From: Mactra quadrangularis
Taxonomy: Eukaryota > Mollusca > Bivalvia > Venerida > Mactridae
Assembly (NCBI GenBank): GCA_025267735.1
Contig: CM046301.1
Coordinates: 68,591,872-68,655,871, forward strand
Length of the DNA: 64,000 nucleotides
Direction of reading: 5' to 3'
Part shown: positions 10,682 through 23,470 of the stretch, one piece after another
Position numbering within the stretch: position 1 is the stretch's first letter
Layout: each line of letters begins with the position of its first letter
Notes under the pieces: generated by a model
Told to the model about the DNA's origin: nothing
The model's database searches: none
Seen by the model: the letters and a program-made list of their open reading frames with translations, nothing else
Program-made: the position numbers and the translations under genes

Positions 10682-12109
10682 GTATGCCTGAAACCTGAAT
10701 ATGACGATTGTGATTTTTATTCATAATTGCACTGGTACGCGAGCAGTAGCTGTGATTTTTCAAGCTTTATCTCAAATATATCGAAAAATCATTTATATTT
10801 CCAAATCAAAGTTGACAATTACAAACCTGGGTTCGAAACGTATCGGTCCGTCTAAAAATTGTCTCATGACGTCATACATGATGTAAATACGAGGGGCTCA
10901 AGAGGGGTCCGTTTTTATTAGAATATTCATGGTTAGTCTAGTATATAGTAGCCCTTATTTTCTGTTTCAAGTGCTGGTATGAATTTGTGTGAGAGTAAGA
11001 TGTTTGATTTACGTGTTGTTATTTGAAAGCATTTTGGCAAAGTTTAATGCAGATTCGTCAATTGAAATTTAAGAAATACGAGATCAACCAAACACTGTCA
11101 CACAAAATACTTACTTAAGTAAACGGGGGAACAAATACGGCATCATTTTATAGAAAAATGAAAAAATAAATAATCGTCAAAGGAAAACCATGCATTCGAA
11201 AATAATGCCTTTCACGGCCTAAAGATAATAAGAATTGATTGCAACATATTGAATAAAATCGAGTTATTTACGACAGTAAGCCCCTGTTGAGAGCCCCTTT
11301 GTGATAGGGGAACTAATCCAGTATAGAGTTTTATTAAAATGAGTTAATTCCCGTTGATTAATAAGTAAAATTGGAAGGCTAAAAATATCAGCGCATACAC
11401 ATGAACAGATTCCCCCGCGCAACATCAAAAAACTTGTTCGTTGTTTGTTGACATAAATGTAAATATTTTCCGTTATACTTATCCGACAGTTGTAAAGTTT
11501 TGTACATAGTTTAATTTTGTCTTATTGAACATTACACAAACTTTAATTTTCTTCTGGAAAGCATATAAAACGTGTTAACCAAAATCATGGGTACTACTCG
11601 TTCACGGCTACTGCTCGCATATCAGTACGCATCTCATAATCTGAGAAAAGGGAAATTAAGTTAATTATTTTGATAAAACCAATTTTTTCTACCAAACCTT
11701 TCAAAACAAAAGCACAAGGGGCATGTCAAAGTAGATCTACATTTTGTAATATTCTTTGCGCTCATTATACATGTATTGTAAAACAGCAGTTGCAATGACA
11801 GATGAGGTTTTTAATAGTTACTAAGTTATTTCTAGCTTACCATGTCAGTTGAAAATGAACTTGTTTGCTCAAAACACGACTCTACTTACCGTATTTTTAA
11901 TGAATCTGCTATCTAATACTGTTTCTGAATAATACAAATATGCAACGACGAAGAAGTAAACTTATAAGATGATAGATAAAATTTAATCAACACAAAATCT
12001 TTAATATTTTTGTGTGCTTTATTTTTAGGCCCTCCGATAGCATTGACAGACAGTTGTGCTACCGTTAGAAAACCAGACTTGACATCACTTGGAGAACATT
12101 AACATCTAT
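10682..12109. other. Non-coding spacer between BED exon and LINE, block 1
   Basis: About 1.4 kb duplicated almost exactly at 16117-17545. AT-rich with no frame worth calling. Near the right end, TTTATTTTTAG followed by GGCCCTCCG gives a possible acceptor and a short open segment, as in block 2. Confidence 0.6.
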
Positions 12110-14835
12110 TCTTATTTATATTCAAAATGACTTTTCTTTTAATCTTATTGAAAATCTACATAATAATGAATAATCTATTTGGATTGAGCTACTTCTTCAG
12201 AAAACTAAACCTATTATATGTGGTTGTCTCTATAGACCTCCAAAACAGATGAATTTTTATGATTCATTGGAAAATCTTTGCTTGTTGAATTCGTGATTTA
12301 ATGAAAAAGAATGTATTATATTTGGTGATCTTAACACTGATGTTTCTAACTCAAACAACAATAGTTTAAATAAGTCTTATAAGTCTTCCATTGATATGTT
12401 TAGTTTTACCCAATTGATATCTGATTTTACAAGAATCTGTGATAAATTATCTTCTATTATTGATCTTATTTTAGTATCTGATGAATGTAAAATTTCACAG
12501 AGTGGCGTTTTAAATGTTGGTATAAGTGACCATTCTGCTGTGTTCTGTACTAGGAAAGTAACAAAAGAGGCTATAAATAAGCATAAAACATCAAAGTAAG
12601 ATCACTCAAAAAATACTCCAAAGATTCATTCTTGGCCAATTTAATAAATACTGACTGAACATCCGTACTTTTGAGTAATGATGTAAATGAAGCATTGTCT
12701 AATTTTAAGTCTTTGTTTTTAGATGTCATAGACAATATTGCCCCAGTAAGGGAATTAAGAATCAAACAGAGAACAGCACCTTGGAACACTAGTGAAATTT
12801 TTATTGGCATTCAAAATAGGGATAGAGCATTTCAAACTTTCATTAAAGATAAAACTGATGAAAATTTTAATAAATTTAAACAATTGAGAAATGCTACACA
12901 ATATCAAATTAGTTCAGCTAAAAAAATTATTACTAGAAATCTATCATTGACAATCAAAATGATCCAAAATCCTTATGGAAATCTCTCAAAGATCTTGGAA
13001 TGCCTTCTAAGAAAAGTAACAAATCTACTTCTAACATTGGACTTAACATTGATAATAATGTTATTTTTAACAAATCTGATGTTGCAAACCATTTTAATAA
13101 GTTTTTTCACCACAGTGGCTTCTGTTCTTGTTACAAAATTACCTGCTGCATTGGGTCAATATGGCAGAGAATTTGTGGCTACATTTTATAGAGACCAAGG
13201 TGTTATTCTCAACAGTTACTCTTTTTCTTTAATTACTGAAAATAGTGTTTTCAAACATTTGAATAGACTAAGCTCTAGCAAAGCAACTGGTCTATTAATA
13301 TTCATTGTCGTTTTATTAAAGACGGTGCTTCAGTCATTGCTTGTCCTCTATCTCATATTATCAATTTGTCATTAATCCAAGGGGTAGTACCTGATGATCT
13401 TAAATCTGCCCGGGTTGTACCAATATATAAGAAAAATGATAAAACTAATGTCTCGAACTACAGACCAGTATCAATTTTAAGTATTATTTCAAATTTTTTT
13501 GCAAGAATTGTTTATGAACAAGTAGAAATGTATCTAAATGATAAAAATCTATTATACAAGTTTCAATCTAGGTTCATAACATCATATTCTACAGATACAT
13601 GTTAATTGCATTTAACTGATTTTATCAGGTTTAAGTTGGACAAAGGTTTTTATGTAGGGATGGCTTTGCTTTATCTACAGAAGGCTTTTGATACTGTAGA
13701 TCATTCTATTTTATTAAGCAAATTAGGACTTTTAGGTTTTAACACTGATGTAGTTAATTGGTTAAGATCATATCTATCTGGTCGTGTTCAATACACTGAC
13801 ATTAATCATACACTGTCGTCCCCTTCTATTGTAACCTGTGGTGTACCACAAGGCTCTATACTAGGACCTCTTTTGTTTTTAATTTATATCAATGCTATGG
13901 CTGGTACTGTTAAAAGTTAATTTTTACTGTATGCAGATGATTCTGCCATCTTAGTGGCCAGTAAATGCAAATTCAAAATTGAAAGACTATTGTCCTATGA
14001 CATGCAAACTGTGAGTAACTGGCTAGTGGATAATAAATTATCATTACACTTTGGTAAAACTATTTTATTTGGCTCTAAACCAAGGTTAAAGAAATGTTCT
14101 GAACTTGATATTTTCTGCAATGGTATAAAACTTAAAACAACCAACTCAGTTAAATATCTTGGTGTATTATTGGACCAGTCTTTAAACTTTGACATGATGG
14201 TAGCTACAATTATTAGAAAAGTCAATGCTAGGCTTAAATTTTTACACAGAAAAAGTATTTTTTTTATCACTTTATGCTAAAAAGCTCTTGGTTATGTCTC
14301 TCTTGCAATGCCATTTGGATAATTGCTTGCTCTGTCTGGTATTTCAGTATTTCACAGTATCTTAAGAACAGACTCCAAATTACTCAAAATAAAATTATCA
14401 GATTTGTTTTAAATTTAGATTGCAGACAACACATATCTCAAGATCATTTTATTGAGCTAAATTGGTTACCAGTAGAAAAAAGAGTAAATCAGATTGTTTT
14501 AAACAATGTTTTTAAAATATTTATTGATATACCTCCACCTTATTTACATGAGCATTTTATTCAGGCCAGTTCAGTTCATAATCATAATACTAGATTTAGT
14601 TCTGAATCTTGTTTTAAAATTCCATCTGTAAAAGGCTTTGGAAAGAAGTCATTTGTGTACAATGGCTGTTACCTGTGGAACCAGTTACCAACGAAAATAA
14701 AACATTCCACTAATACTGAAACTTTTAAAAAACTAGTAATAAAACATTATTTTACCAAGTTGTAATAAATTCTGTGATATTTTATGACATTTTTTTGCCT
14801 GTGATAATCTTAATTTGATCTCTTATAGTCCCTTA
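12110..14835 (+). pseudogene. LINE copy 1: endonuclease/RT, inactivated
   Basis: Fragments in several frames add up to a CR1/Jockey-like ORF2 starting mid-endonuclease: PIICGCLYRPPKQ, IIFGDLNTDV and GISDHSAVF (12390-12560), then RT motifs VVPIYKKNDKTNVSNYRPVS, DTVDHSILL, GVPQGSILGPLLFLIYINA and YADDSAIL (13370-13950), then thumb and C-terminal WNQLPTKI near 14680. Stop codons (for example after STDTC near 13603 and before LLYADD near 13920) and frameshifts are shared with LINE copy 2, so this element was dead before the block was duplicated. 5'-truncated. Confidence 0.9.
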
Positions 14836-15140
14836 TTGTACCAATATATAAGAAAAATGATAAAACTAATGTCTCGAACTACAGAGCAGTATCAATTTTA
14901 AGTATTATTTCAAAATTTTTTGAAAGAATTGTTTATGAACAAGTAGAAATGTATCTAAATGATAAAAATCTATTATACAAGTTTCAATCTAGGTTCATAA
15001 CATCATATTCTACAGATACATGTTAATTGCATTTAACTGATTTTATCAGGTTTAAGTTGGACAAAGGTTTTTATGTAGGGATGGCTTTGCTTGATCTACA
15101 GAAGGCTTTTGATACTGTAGATCATTCTATTTTATTAAGC
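14836..15140 (+). mobile_element. Orphan 305-bp LINE scrap at the block junction
   Basis: The LINE 3' region of block 1 jumps at CCCTTA/TTGTACC to internal RT sequence (matching 13416-13720 and 18860-19164), then at TTATTAAGC joins the start of block 2. Its variants (GAGCAGTATC, TTTGAAAG, CTTGATCTAC) match LINE copy 2 better than copy 1. It marks a deletion or recombination joint and implies that a further block once existed. Confidence 0.9.
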
Positions 15141-15201
15141 GTGTTGACACATGAGAAAATCTTGTATAAATAAATATTTAACTTAATGAGGAACTTTTCA
15201 G

Positions 15202-15865
15202 GAGGTAAACTAGACTTTGATGATACAATCTGCAGTGTACCTGGTAAACGTGGAAAACCTGGGCAATCTAATGAACAAAGTCCTAAGAAAAACAAGAAAA
15301 ATAGGAAGAAAAATAAAAATAAAGAAGATGAGGATCTAGAAGCTGATGGTGCTACATCCAGAAATGGTTCAACTGAAAGAAATCAAGTTGATGATAATGT
15401 TGATATTGTAAGAGGTAGCATGGAAGATATGGATATGAATACTGATGAGACAAAGGATAACTGGGACGAGGAGGAGGTTGGGAATACAGGTAATGCTACA
15501 TGACAACTAACACAGGTAATGCTACATGTACAACTAACACAGGTAATACTGTATGTACAACTAACACAGGTAATACTGCATGTACAACTAACACAGGTAA
15601 TACTGCTTGTACAACTAACACAGGTAATACTGCTTGTACATCTAATACAGGTAATACTGCATGTACAACTAACACAGGTAGTACAGCATGTACATCTAAC
15701 ACAGGTAATACTGCATGTACAACTAACACAGGTAATACTGCATGTACATCTAACACAGGTAATACTGCATGTACATCTAACACAGGTAATACTGCATGTA
15801 CATCTAACACAAAGCTAAAGACTCCATTTCTACAATATAAAAAATTCGAATATTTGGTTATATAA
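15202..15865 (+). pseudogene. TRPT1: TRPT1 exon 8 duplicate with frameshift
   Basis: Repeats exon 8 from GGKLDFDDTICSVPG to EEEVGNTGNAT, then hits a TGA at 15501 because one T is missing in the first array unit. The downstream repeat is open in a shifted frame to KKFEYLVI-stop. It could not encode the same product as 8983-10430 and is best seen as a dead duplicate. Confidence 0.85.
15489..15811 (+). repeat. 27-bp minisatellite, 12 units (one 26 bp)
   Basis: The span is 323 bp = 12 x 27 minus 1. Same unit as 9270-10376. The short unit is the first one and causes the frameshift in the exon duplicate. Confidence 0.95.
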
Positions 15866-15914
15866 TGACAGCTATCTCTCCACTTCACCGACTCGCTCGA
15901 CAAAGCAAGTGAAT

Positions 15915-16116
15915 ATGGCAGACGATCTGCCTTATAGGAATGCACCAGCAAAATATAAGTCCAAAGTTTGGATCCACTTTGGCTTTGCTAAAAATAATGA
16001 CAAGACGGTCATATGTAAGCATTGTAAGGCGGAATTGAAGTACGTTCGTGGAACTACCAATATGTCTACTCATTTTAGCAGACACCATAAAATCTTAGAG
16101 ATTGGTTCCAAATCAG
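15915..16116 (+). CDS. hAT transposase exon 1: BED zinc finger
   Basis: 67 codons plus one base, starting ATGGCAGAC. The BED finger is seen in KVWIHFGF, CKHC and THFSRHH, the DNA-binding module at the N-terminus of many hAT transposases and ZBED proteins. The GTATGC donor leaves phase 1, which fits the acceptor at 20561-20565: the joined protein reads IGSKS-(A)EPISSTAG and continues to MKLANHII. The intron of about 4.4 kb contains the LINE. This copy matches the BED consensus (W-x-H-F) better than the block 1 copy. Confidence 0.75.
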
Positions 16117-17474
16117 GTATGCCTGAAACCTGAATATGACGATTGTGATTTTTATTCATAATTGCACTGGTACGCGAGCAGTAGCTGTGATTTTTCAAGC
16201 TTTATCTCAAATATATCGAAAAATCATTTATATTTCCAAATCAAAGTTGACAATTACAAACCTGGGTTCGAAACGTATCGGTCCGTCTAAAAATTGTCTC
16301 ATGACGTCATACATGATGTAAATACGAGGGGCTCAAGAGGGGTCCATTTTTTATTAGAGTATTCATGGTTAGTCTAGTATATAGTAGCCCTTATTTTCTC
16401 TTTCAAGTACTGGTACGTAATTTGTGTGAAAGTAAGATGTTTGCTTTTACGTGTTGTTAATTATACCATTGAAAGCATTTTGGCAAAGTTTAATGCAGAT
16501 TCGTCAATTGAAATTTAAGAAATACGAGATCAACCAAACACTGTCACACAAAATACTTACTTAAGTAAACGGGGGAACAAATACGGCATCATTTTATAGA
16601 AAAATGAAAAAATAAATAATCGTCAAAGGAAAACCATGCATTCGAAAATAATGCCTTTCACGGCCTAAAGATAATAAGAATTGATTGCAACATATTGAAT
16701 AAAATCGAGTTATTTACGACAGTAAGCCCCTGTTGAGAGCCCCTTTGTGATAGGGGAACTAATCCAGTATAGAGTTTTATTAAAATGAGTTAATTCCCGT
16801 TGATTTATAAGTAAAATTGGAAGGCTAAAAATATCTGCGCATACATATGAACAGATTCCCCCGCGCAACATCAAAAAACTTGTTCGTAGTTTGTTGACAT
16901 AAATGTAAATATTTTCCGTTATGCTTATCCGACAGTTGTAAAGTTTTGTACATAGTTTAATTTTGTCTTATTGAACATTACACAAACTTTAATTGTCTTC
17001 TGGAAAGCATATAAAACGTGTTAACCAAAATCATGGGTACTACTCGTTCACGGCTACTGCTCGCATATCAGTACGCATCTCATAATCTGAGAAAAGGGAA
17101 ATTAAGTTAATTATTTTGATAAAACAAATTTTTTCTACCAAACCTTTCAAAACAAAAGCACAAGGGGCATGTCAAAGTAGATCTACATTTTGTAATATTC
17201 TTTGCGCTCATTATACATGTATTGTAAAACAGAAGTTGCAATGACAGATGAGGTTTTTAATAGTTACTAAGTTATTTCTAGCTTACCATGTCAGTTGAAA
17301 ATGAACTTGTTTGCTCAAAACACGACTCTACTGACCGTATTTTTAATGAATCTGCTATCTAATACTGTTTCTGAATAATACAAATATGCAACGACGAAGA
17401 AGTAAACTTATAAGATGCTAGATAAAATTTAATCAACACAAAATCTTTAATATTTTTGTGTGCTTTATTTTTAG
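16117..17474. other. Non-coding spacer, block 2
   Basis: Intronic sequence between the BED exon and the LINE, duplicated from block 1. No supportable gene, RNA or regulatory site was seen. Confidence 0.6.
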
Positions 17475-17548
17475 GCCCTCCGATAGCATTGACAGACAGT
17501 TGTGCTACCGTTAGAAAACCAGACTTGACATCACTTGGAAAACATTAA
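17475..17548 (+). pseudogene. Possible left half of a hAT exon cut by the LINE
   Basis: After TTTATTTTTAG the sequence is open in the phase set by the BED exon donor: GPPIALTDSCATVRKPDLTS, then LGKH-stop. The LINE begins at about the stop. Inference: this was the first part of the transposase's second exon, and the LINE landed in it, leaving the right part at 20563. Evidence is only phase agreement and position. Confidence 0.35.
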
Positions 17549-20500
17549 CATCTATTCTTATTTATATTCAAAATGATTTTTCTTTTAATCTTATTGAAAA
17601 TCTACATAATAATGAATAATCTATTTGGATTGAGCTACTTCTTCAGAAAACTAAACCTATTATATGTGGTTGTCTCTATAGACCTCCAAAACAGATGAAT
17701 TTTTATGATTCATTGGAAAATCTTTGCTTGTTGAATTCGTGATTTAATGAAAAAGAATGTATTATATTGGGTGATCTTAACACTGATGTTTCTAACTCAA
17801 ACAACAATAGTTTAAATAAGTCTTATAAGTCTTTCATTGATATGTTTACTTTTACTCAATTGATATCTGATTTTACAAGAATCTGTGATTAATCTTCTAT
17901 TATTGATCTTATTTTAGTATCTGATGAATGTAAAATTTCACAGAGTGGCGTTTTAAATGTTGGTATAAGTGACCATTCTGCTGTGTTCTGTACTAGGAAA
18001 GTAACAAAAGAGGCTATAAATAAGCATAAAAACATCAAAGTAAGATCACTCAAAAAATACTCCAAAGATTCATTCTTGGCCAATTTAATAAATACTGACT
18101 GGTCATCCGTACTTTTGAGTAATGATGTAAATGAAGCATTGTCTAATTTTAAGTCTTTGTTTTTAGATGTCATAGACAATATTGCCCCAGTAAGGGAATT
18201 AAGAATCAAACAGAGAACAGCACCTTGGAACACTAGTGAAATTTTTATTGGCATTCAAAATAGGGATAGAGCATTTCAAACTTTCATTAAAGATAAAACT
18301 GATGAAAATTTTAATAAATTTAAACAATTGAGAAATGCTACACAATATCAAATTAGTTCAGCTAAAAAAATTATTACTAGAAATCTATCATTGACAATCA
18401 AAATGATCCAAAATCTTTATGGAAATCTCTCAAAGATCTTGGAATGCCTTCTAAGAAAAGTAACAAATCTACTTCTAACATTGGACTTAACATTGATAAT
18501 AATGTTATTTTTAACAAATCTGATGTTGCAAACCATTTTAATAAGTTTTTTTCACCACAGTGGCTTCTGTTCTTGTTACAAAATTACCTGCTGCATTGGG
18601 TCAATATGGCAGAGAATTTGTGGCTACATTTTATAGAGACCAAGGTGTTATTCTCAACAGTTACTCTTTTTCTTTAATTACTGAAAATAGTGTTTTCAAA
18701 CATTTGAATAGACTAAGCTCTAGCAAAGCAACTGGTCTATTAATATTCATTGTCGTTTTATTAAAGACGGTGCTTCAGTCATTGCTTGTCCTCTAGCTCA
18801 TATTATCAATTTGTCATTAATCCAAGGGGTAGTACCTGATGATCTTAAATCTGCCCGGGTTGTACCAATATATAAGAAAAATGATAAAACTAATGTCTCG
18901 AACTACAGAGCAGTATCAATTTTAAGTATTATTTCAAAATGTTTTGAAAGAATTGTTTATGAACAAGTAGAAATGTATCTAAATGATAAAAATCTATTAT
19001 ACAAGTTTCAATCTAGGTTCATAACATCATATTCTACAGATACATGTTAATTGCATTTAACTGATTTTATCAGGTTTAAGTTGGACAAAGGTTTTTATGT
19101 AGGGATGGCTTTGCTTGATCTACAGAAGGCTTTTGATACTGTAGATCATTCTATTTTATTAAGCAAATTAGGACTTTTAGGTTTTAACACTGATGTAGTT
19201 AATTGGTTAAGATCATATCTATCTGGTCGTGTTCAATACACTGACATTAATCATACACTGTTGTCCCTTCTACTGTAACCTGTGGTGTACCACAAGGCTC
19301 TATACTAGGACCTCTTTTGTTTTTAATTTATATCAATGCTATGGCTGGTACTGTTAAAAGTTAACTTTTACTGTATGCAGATGATTCTGCCATCTTAGTG
19401 GCCAGTAAATGCAAATTCGAAATTGAAAGACTATTGTCCTATGACATGCAAACTGTGAGTAACTGGCTAGTGGATAATAAATTATCATTACACCTTGGTA
19501 AAACTATTTTATTTGGCTCTAAACCAAGGTTAAAGAAATGTTCTGAACTTGATATTTTCTGCAATGGTATAAAACTTAAAACAACCAACTCAGTTAAATA
19601 TCTTGGTGTATTATTGGACCAGTCTTTAAACTTTGACATGATGGTAGCTACAAGTATTAGAAAAGTCAATGCTAGGCTTGAATTTTTACACAGAAAAGTA
19701 TTTTTTTATCACTTTATGATAAAAAGCTCTTGGTTATGTCTCTCTTGCAATGCCATTTGGATAATTGCTTGCTCTGTCTGGTATTTCAGTATTTCACAGT
19801 ATCTTAAGAACAGACTCCAAATTACTCAAAATAAAATTATCAGATTTGTTTTAAATTTAGATTGCAGACAACACATATCTCAAGATCATTTTATTGAGCT
19901 AAATTGGTTACCAGTAGAAAAAGAGTAAATCAGATTGTTTTAAACAATGTTTTTAAAATATTTATTGATATACCTCCACCTTATTTACATGAGCATTTTA
20001 TTCAGGCCAGTTCAGTTCATAATCATAATACTAGATTTAGTTCTGAATCTTGTTTTAAAATTCCATCTGTAAAAGGCTTTGGAAAGAAGTCATTTGTGTA
20101 CAATGGCTGTTACCTGTGGAACCAGTTACCAACGAAAATAAAACATTCCACTAATACTGAAACTTTTAAAAAACTAGTAAAAAAACATTACTTTACCAAG
20201 TTGTAATAAATTCTGTGATATTTTATGACAGTTTTTTGCCTGTGATAATCATAATTTGATCTCTTATAGTCCCTTATTTTTACTTACTTTATACTTTCAA
20301 ATGCTTTATGATAATTGGAAGTAAATTAGCGTGTGCCTTGCTAGGACATGTATTCATTTATTTAAGGACCACAATGGAAACAAGGAAATTCACATTTGCT
20401 TTTTTGTGCTATCCTTAATAGATGAAAATTTGTCCTAGTACAATGAATGTTCTATAATACAGTATTATTTATATTCTTTGTTTTTACTGTTTTAATCATT

Positions 20501-20560
20501 CTTGTGCTATGTATATTATTTTCATTTTTTTTGAATAAACTCTATCTATCTCTATCTATT
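17545..20560 (+). pseudogene. LINE copy 2, with 3' UTR and CTATCTAT tail
   Basis: Same element as 12110-14835 but with the full 3' end. 5'-truncated within the endonuclease (first clear motif CGCLYRPPKQ-type, then IILGDLNTDV, GISDHSAVF). RT shows VVPIYKKN, LLDLQKAFDTVDHSI, GVPQGSILGP and YADDSAIL, broken by stops and shifts. The 3' UTR (20214-20530) ends TTTGAATAAACTCTATCTAT, a short microsatellite tail as in CR1/L2/Jockey-like elements. It abuts the transposase acceptor TATTAGCAG. Confidence 0.9.
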
Positions 20561-20562
20561 AG

Positions 20563-22283
20563 CAGAACCTATTTCTTCCACAGCTGGAACTACTCCATTT
20601 ACATTAGCTTCAAGGCAAAATCTGCCACAATCAAAGGCGCAACATATCACAATGAAGTTGGCAAATCACATTATTCAAGATATGCGTCCGTTCAGCCAAA
20701 TTGATAGCACAGCTTTCAGAGAGTTAATTCTAGAGTGTGAGCCAAGATTTAGGTTTCCGTCAAGAAATACCATCAAGGAAAACATAGTCCCTAGAATATA
20801 TGAACATGTGGCTCAGATTGTTAGGAAAGACATATCAGGAAATGTAGTTTCAGTTACCACAGATTCTTGGACTAGTCGGGCTACTAAATCCTACGTTACC
20901 ATAACAGCTCACTATATCCCTGATAACTTCACGATGCAATCAAAAATTCTTCAGACACGTGAACTGGAAGTGTCGCACACTGGAGAGAACATAGGAGAGG
21001 TTCTTCGCAATGCTGCTACTGAGTGGGGTATCTCCATGCATGGTATCACTACGGACAATGCTAGCAACATGAAAATTGCCGCAAAGTCTGCTGGCGTCCC
21101 CATTCATCTGGGTTGCTTTGCACATACCTTAAATCTTGCCTCAAAGAAAGCAGTCGAATTAAGGAGTGTCAACCAACTTTTGGGTAAAATAAGAGTCCTG
21201 GTTACGTTCTTTCATAAAAGCACAACAGCATCAGCCATCTTAAGGGAAAAACAGACACAATTACAAGTTCCAGAACACAAGTTGATCATAGATGTAAAAA
21301 ACAGATGGAATAGCAGTTACCTCATGGTGGAGAGATTTTTAGAGCAACAAGTGTCTCTCATGGCTGCTATGGATGATGACCGAGTGAAGAATATGCAAAG
21401 CAGTAAGTCAAAGACATGCACTGACTTATTGTCTCCAGATGAAATCCAAAAGCTTGAGTTGTTCATCACAAACATGGCACCAATGTACCACGCCACCTTG
21501 GCAATGTTAGAAGACAAAGATGCAACAGTTGGTATGGTGCTTCCATTGCTGAATAAGTTGCTGAAGAACTTTACCGAGAGTGAAACTGATAGCACATTTG
21601 TAAAAGGTTTGAAAAAAGCAGTTTACGATAATCTGAAGTCAAGATACACAGATGAAGCAGTGGTCAGCTTCCTAGAAGAGGCACAAGCAATGGATCCTAG
21701 ATTCAAACATTTAACGACTGTATCTGTTTGGGACAGACTCCCACAGAAAGTGATAGACATAAATCAGACTGGACTCAAATCAAAGCAGGAAGTAACAGGT
21801 TACCAATCATCCTCTTCTACATCCACAAGACCGTCTACACCTGAGTTACCACACTTACCTTCTACAAGTGATGATCCGTCAGAGAATCAACAAGTCTCTC
21901 CACCTCGAAAGAAATCAGCAATAAGTTATTTCTTTGAAGACGAAGTTGAAGTGGTAACAGTTGATGCACCTCCATCTATCCAAGACCTTGTCATCAAAGA
22001 AATACAGGCGTATATATCTGAGCCTAAGATGCGGTCCACTGACAAACCATTAGCTTACTGGAGGGACAACAGTGCCAAGTTTCCAATGTTGTCCAAATTT
22101 GCAAGGGCAACTCTATCTATTCAGGCATCCTCGGTGCCATCAGAGAGGGTATTTTCATTGGCCGGAGATATTGTCACACCAACTCGCGCCTGTTTGGATT
22201 CCGAGTCACTTGATATGTTAGTATTTCTTAAAAAGAACATGCTTCCAGAAGACCTGGAGGCTGCCATGCCTATCATTACTTAA
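20563..22283 (+). CDS. hAT transposase exon 2: catalytic and dimerisation domains
   Basis: An intact frame of about 573 codons, counted from the acceptor and not the internal ATG at 20652. It has the hAT RNase-H-like core: TTDSW (first Asp, residue 71 from the internal Met), TTDNASNM (second Asp, 135), GCFAHTLNLA (C-x2-H), NRWNSSY, an alpha-helical insertion, and the hATC dimerisation block ASSVPSERVFSLAGDI with RACLDSESLDMLVFLKKN. With exon 1 the protein would be about 640 aa, a normal length. The acceptor is a NAGNAG type (TAGCAG), so two proteins differing by one residue are possible. It has no stops, unlike the LINE beside it, so it is either recently active or kept for a host role. Terminal inverted repeats were not found. 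Confidence 0.9.
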
Positions 22284-22687
22284 AGTTGTTAGCAACCATA
22301 CAAAACTACATATAGTTTACAATTGTAAAAGACGATTCATGGTATATCTGTGTTGTAATTTGACATGTGTATTGTTTTGATTGACAAAGTTTTAACTGTA
22401 TTAAAGAAATACACACTTTATTTGATGAACACTATAGATACAAGTGTATTTTGGGGATATGTACTTTTAGTTATCGCTATAAATATTTTGCATAATGTTT
22501 ACTGTGTCAAAGTTAAGACAAACATCTTTTACTTCTTAATCCCAATAGTTATTAAACAAAGACAACATTTGTTTTGTTGATTTTATTTTGTGCCAATTAA
22601 GGGTAATTAATGACTTTTTTAATTTATGGTTGTTTGATAAAAATATCATAATTTGTCAATGCATTCATACCAAATTTACAATGTACA
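22284..22687. other. 3' flank of hAT gene
   Basis: AT-rich, no ORF above about 70 codons that resembles anything. ATTAAA near 22399 could act as a polyadenylation signal. I looked for a terminal inverted repeat matching the region left of the BED exon (10377-10480) and did not find one. Confidence 0.4.
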
Positions 22688-22773
22688 GTCAAACCTGTGT
22701 ATTGTGACCTTCACTCGGAGTTAGCCAAAAAAGTCACATTAGACAGAGGGTCACAATACGCAGGGTACAAATA
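22688..22773. mobile_element. Short palindromic pogo/Tc1-like terminal fragment
   Basis: CAGTCAAACCTGTGTATTGT is paired 60 bp on with ATACGCAGGGTAC, forming an imperfect hairpin with GTGACC/GGTCAC arms. The style matches terminal repeats of pogo/Tigger-type elements. Only the fused ends are present. Confidence 0.5.
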
Positions 22774-23266
22774 CAACTCAAGTTTTGTGTACACTATTCA
22801 GAAGTACAATGTATCCAACACAAAGGTTAATGTTAAAAATGTTCTATAAAATACATGTTGCCCTAAGAAAACAAGTGTTTATCAAGTTTTTGTGGCAATC
22901 AGGAGGTCCTGCTTGAGAAAAAGTCACTAATTTTTGTCTGTTTGCGTTTCACTAACGACAGTTCTACTAATTTGTCACTCACACTGGCGGCTAAATCCAT
23001 TAGTTCAACATTTCCTGTTTGTTGGGAATATAATTTAAAATGATATTTTTCAATGAAAATGTAATATAGTGTCAGAACACAGATAAAATATAAATTAAAA
23101 ATATCTATCTATCAAGATATATGATTGTTTTTATTTCAACTAAAGAGTGCAGACAATACTTTTAATGGTGGCAAACCTCAAATGATGTAAAACATGTCCT
23201 TTTACACCAAAATCGACAAATATCCTAGTTCTAGAAGACAAAGAATTTACTTCATGTATACAATAT

Positions 23267-23470
23267 GAAGGAGCAGTGGTCATGTGGTAGGATGCCCACT
23301 TAGGGATCAAGAGGTCCTGCGTTCCATCCCCAGTAGGAAATTTCCTTGAGCTAGAAATTAACTTGCAATTGTTCCACTCCACCCAGTTGTAAATGGATAC
23401 TGAGAAGGATTACCGGCCTGAGGGTGATTTCAGTGATCAGGAATTATCGTACAAGATTGAAAAGTCGGCT
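23267..23470 (+). mobile_element. tRNA-derived SINE (third family)
   Basis: The tRNA-like head has GTGGTCATGTGGTAGG (A-box-like) and TCCTGCGTTCCATCCCC (B-box-like), followed by a body containing ACTGAGAAGGATTACCGGCC. A 80-codon minus-strand frame over it is not a gene. Confidence 0.5.

Larger units (their letters stand above)
8922..14835 (+). repeat. Tandem duplication block 1 (TRPT1 exon 8 + BED exon + LINE)
   Basis: This segment starts GTGTTGACACATGAGAAAAT and contains the 3' end of TRPT1 intron 7, exon 8 with its array, a BED-finger exon, about 1.4 kb of non-coding sequence and a LINE fragment. Block 2 (15141-20277) repeats it almost base for base, including shared disabling mutations in the LINE, so they arose by DNA duplication, not by independent insertions. 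The main differences are array length (41 versus 12 units) and small indels. Confidence 0.9.
15141..20277 (+). repeat. Tandem duplication block 2
   Basis: Near-identical copy of 8922-14835. Notable changes: the array has 12 instead of 41 units, there is a 1-bp deletion in the first array unit, and a 9-bp deletion removes AAATTATC-like bases near 17889. This block adjoins the hAT transposase exon and so probably has the functional BED exon. Confidence 0.9.
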
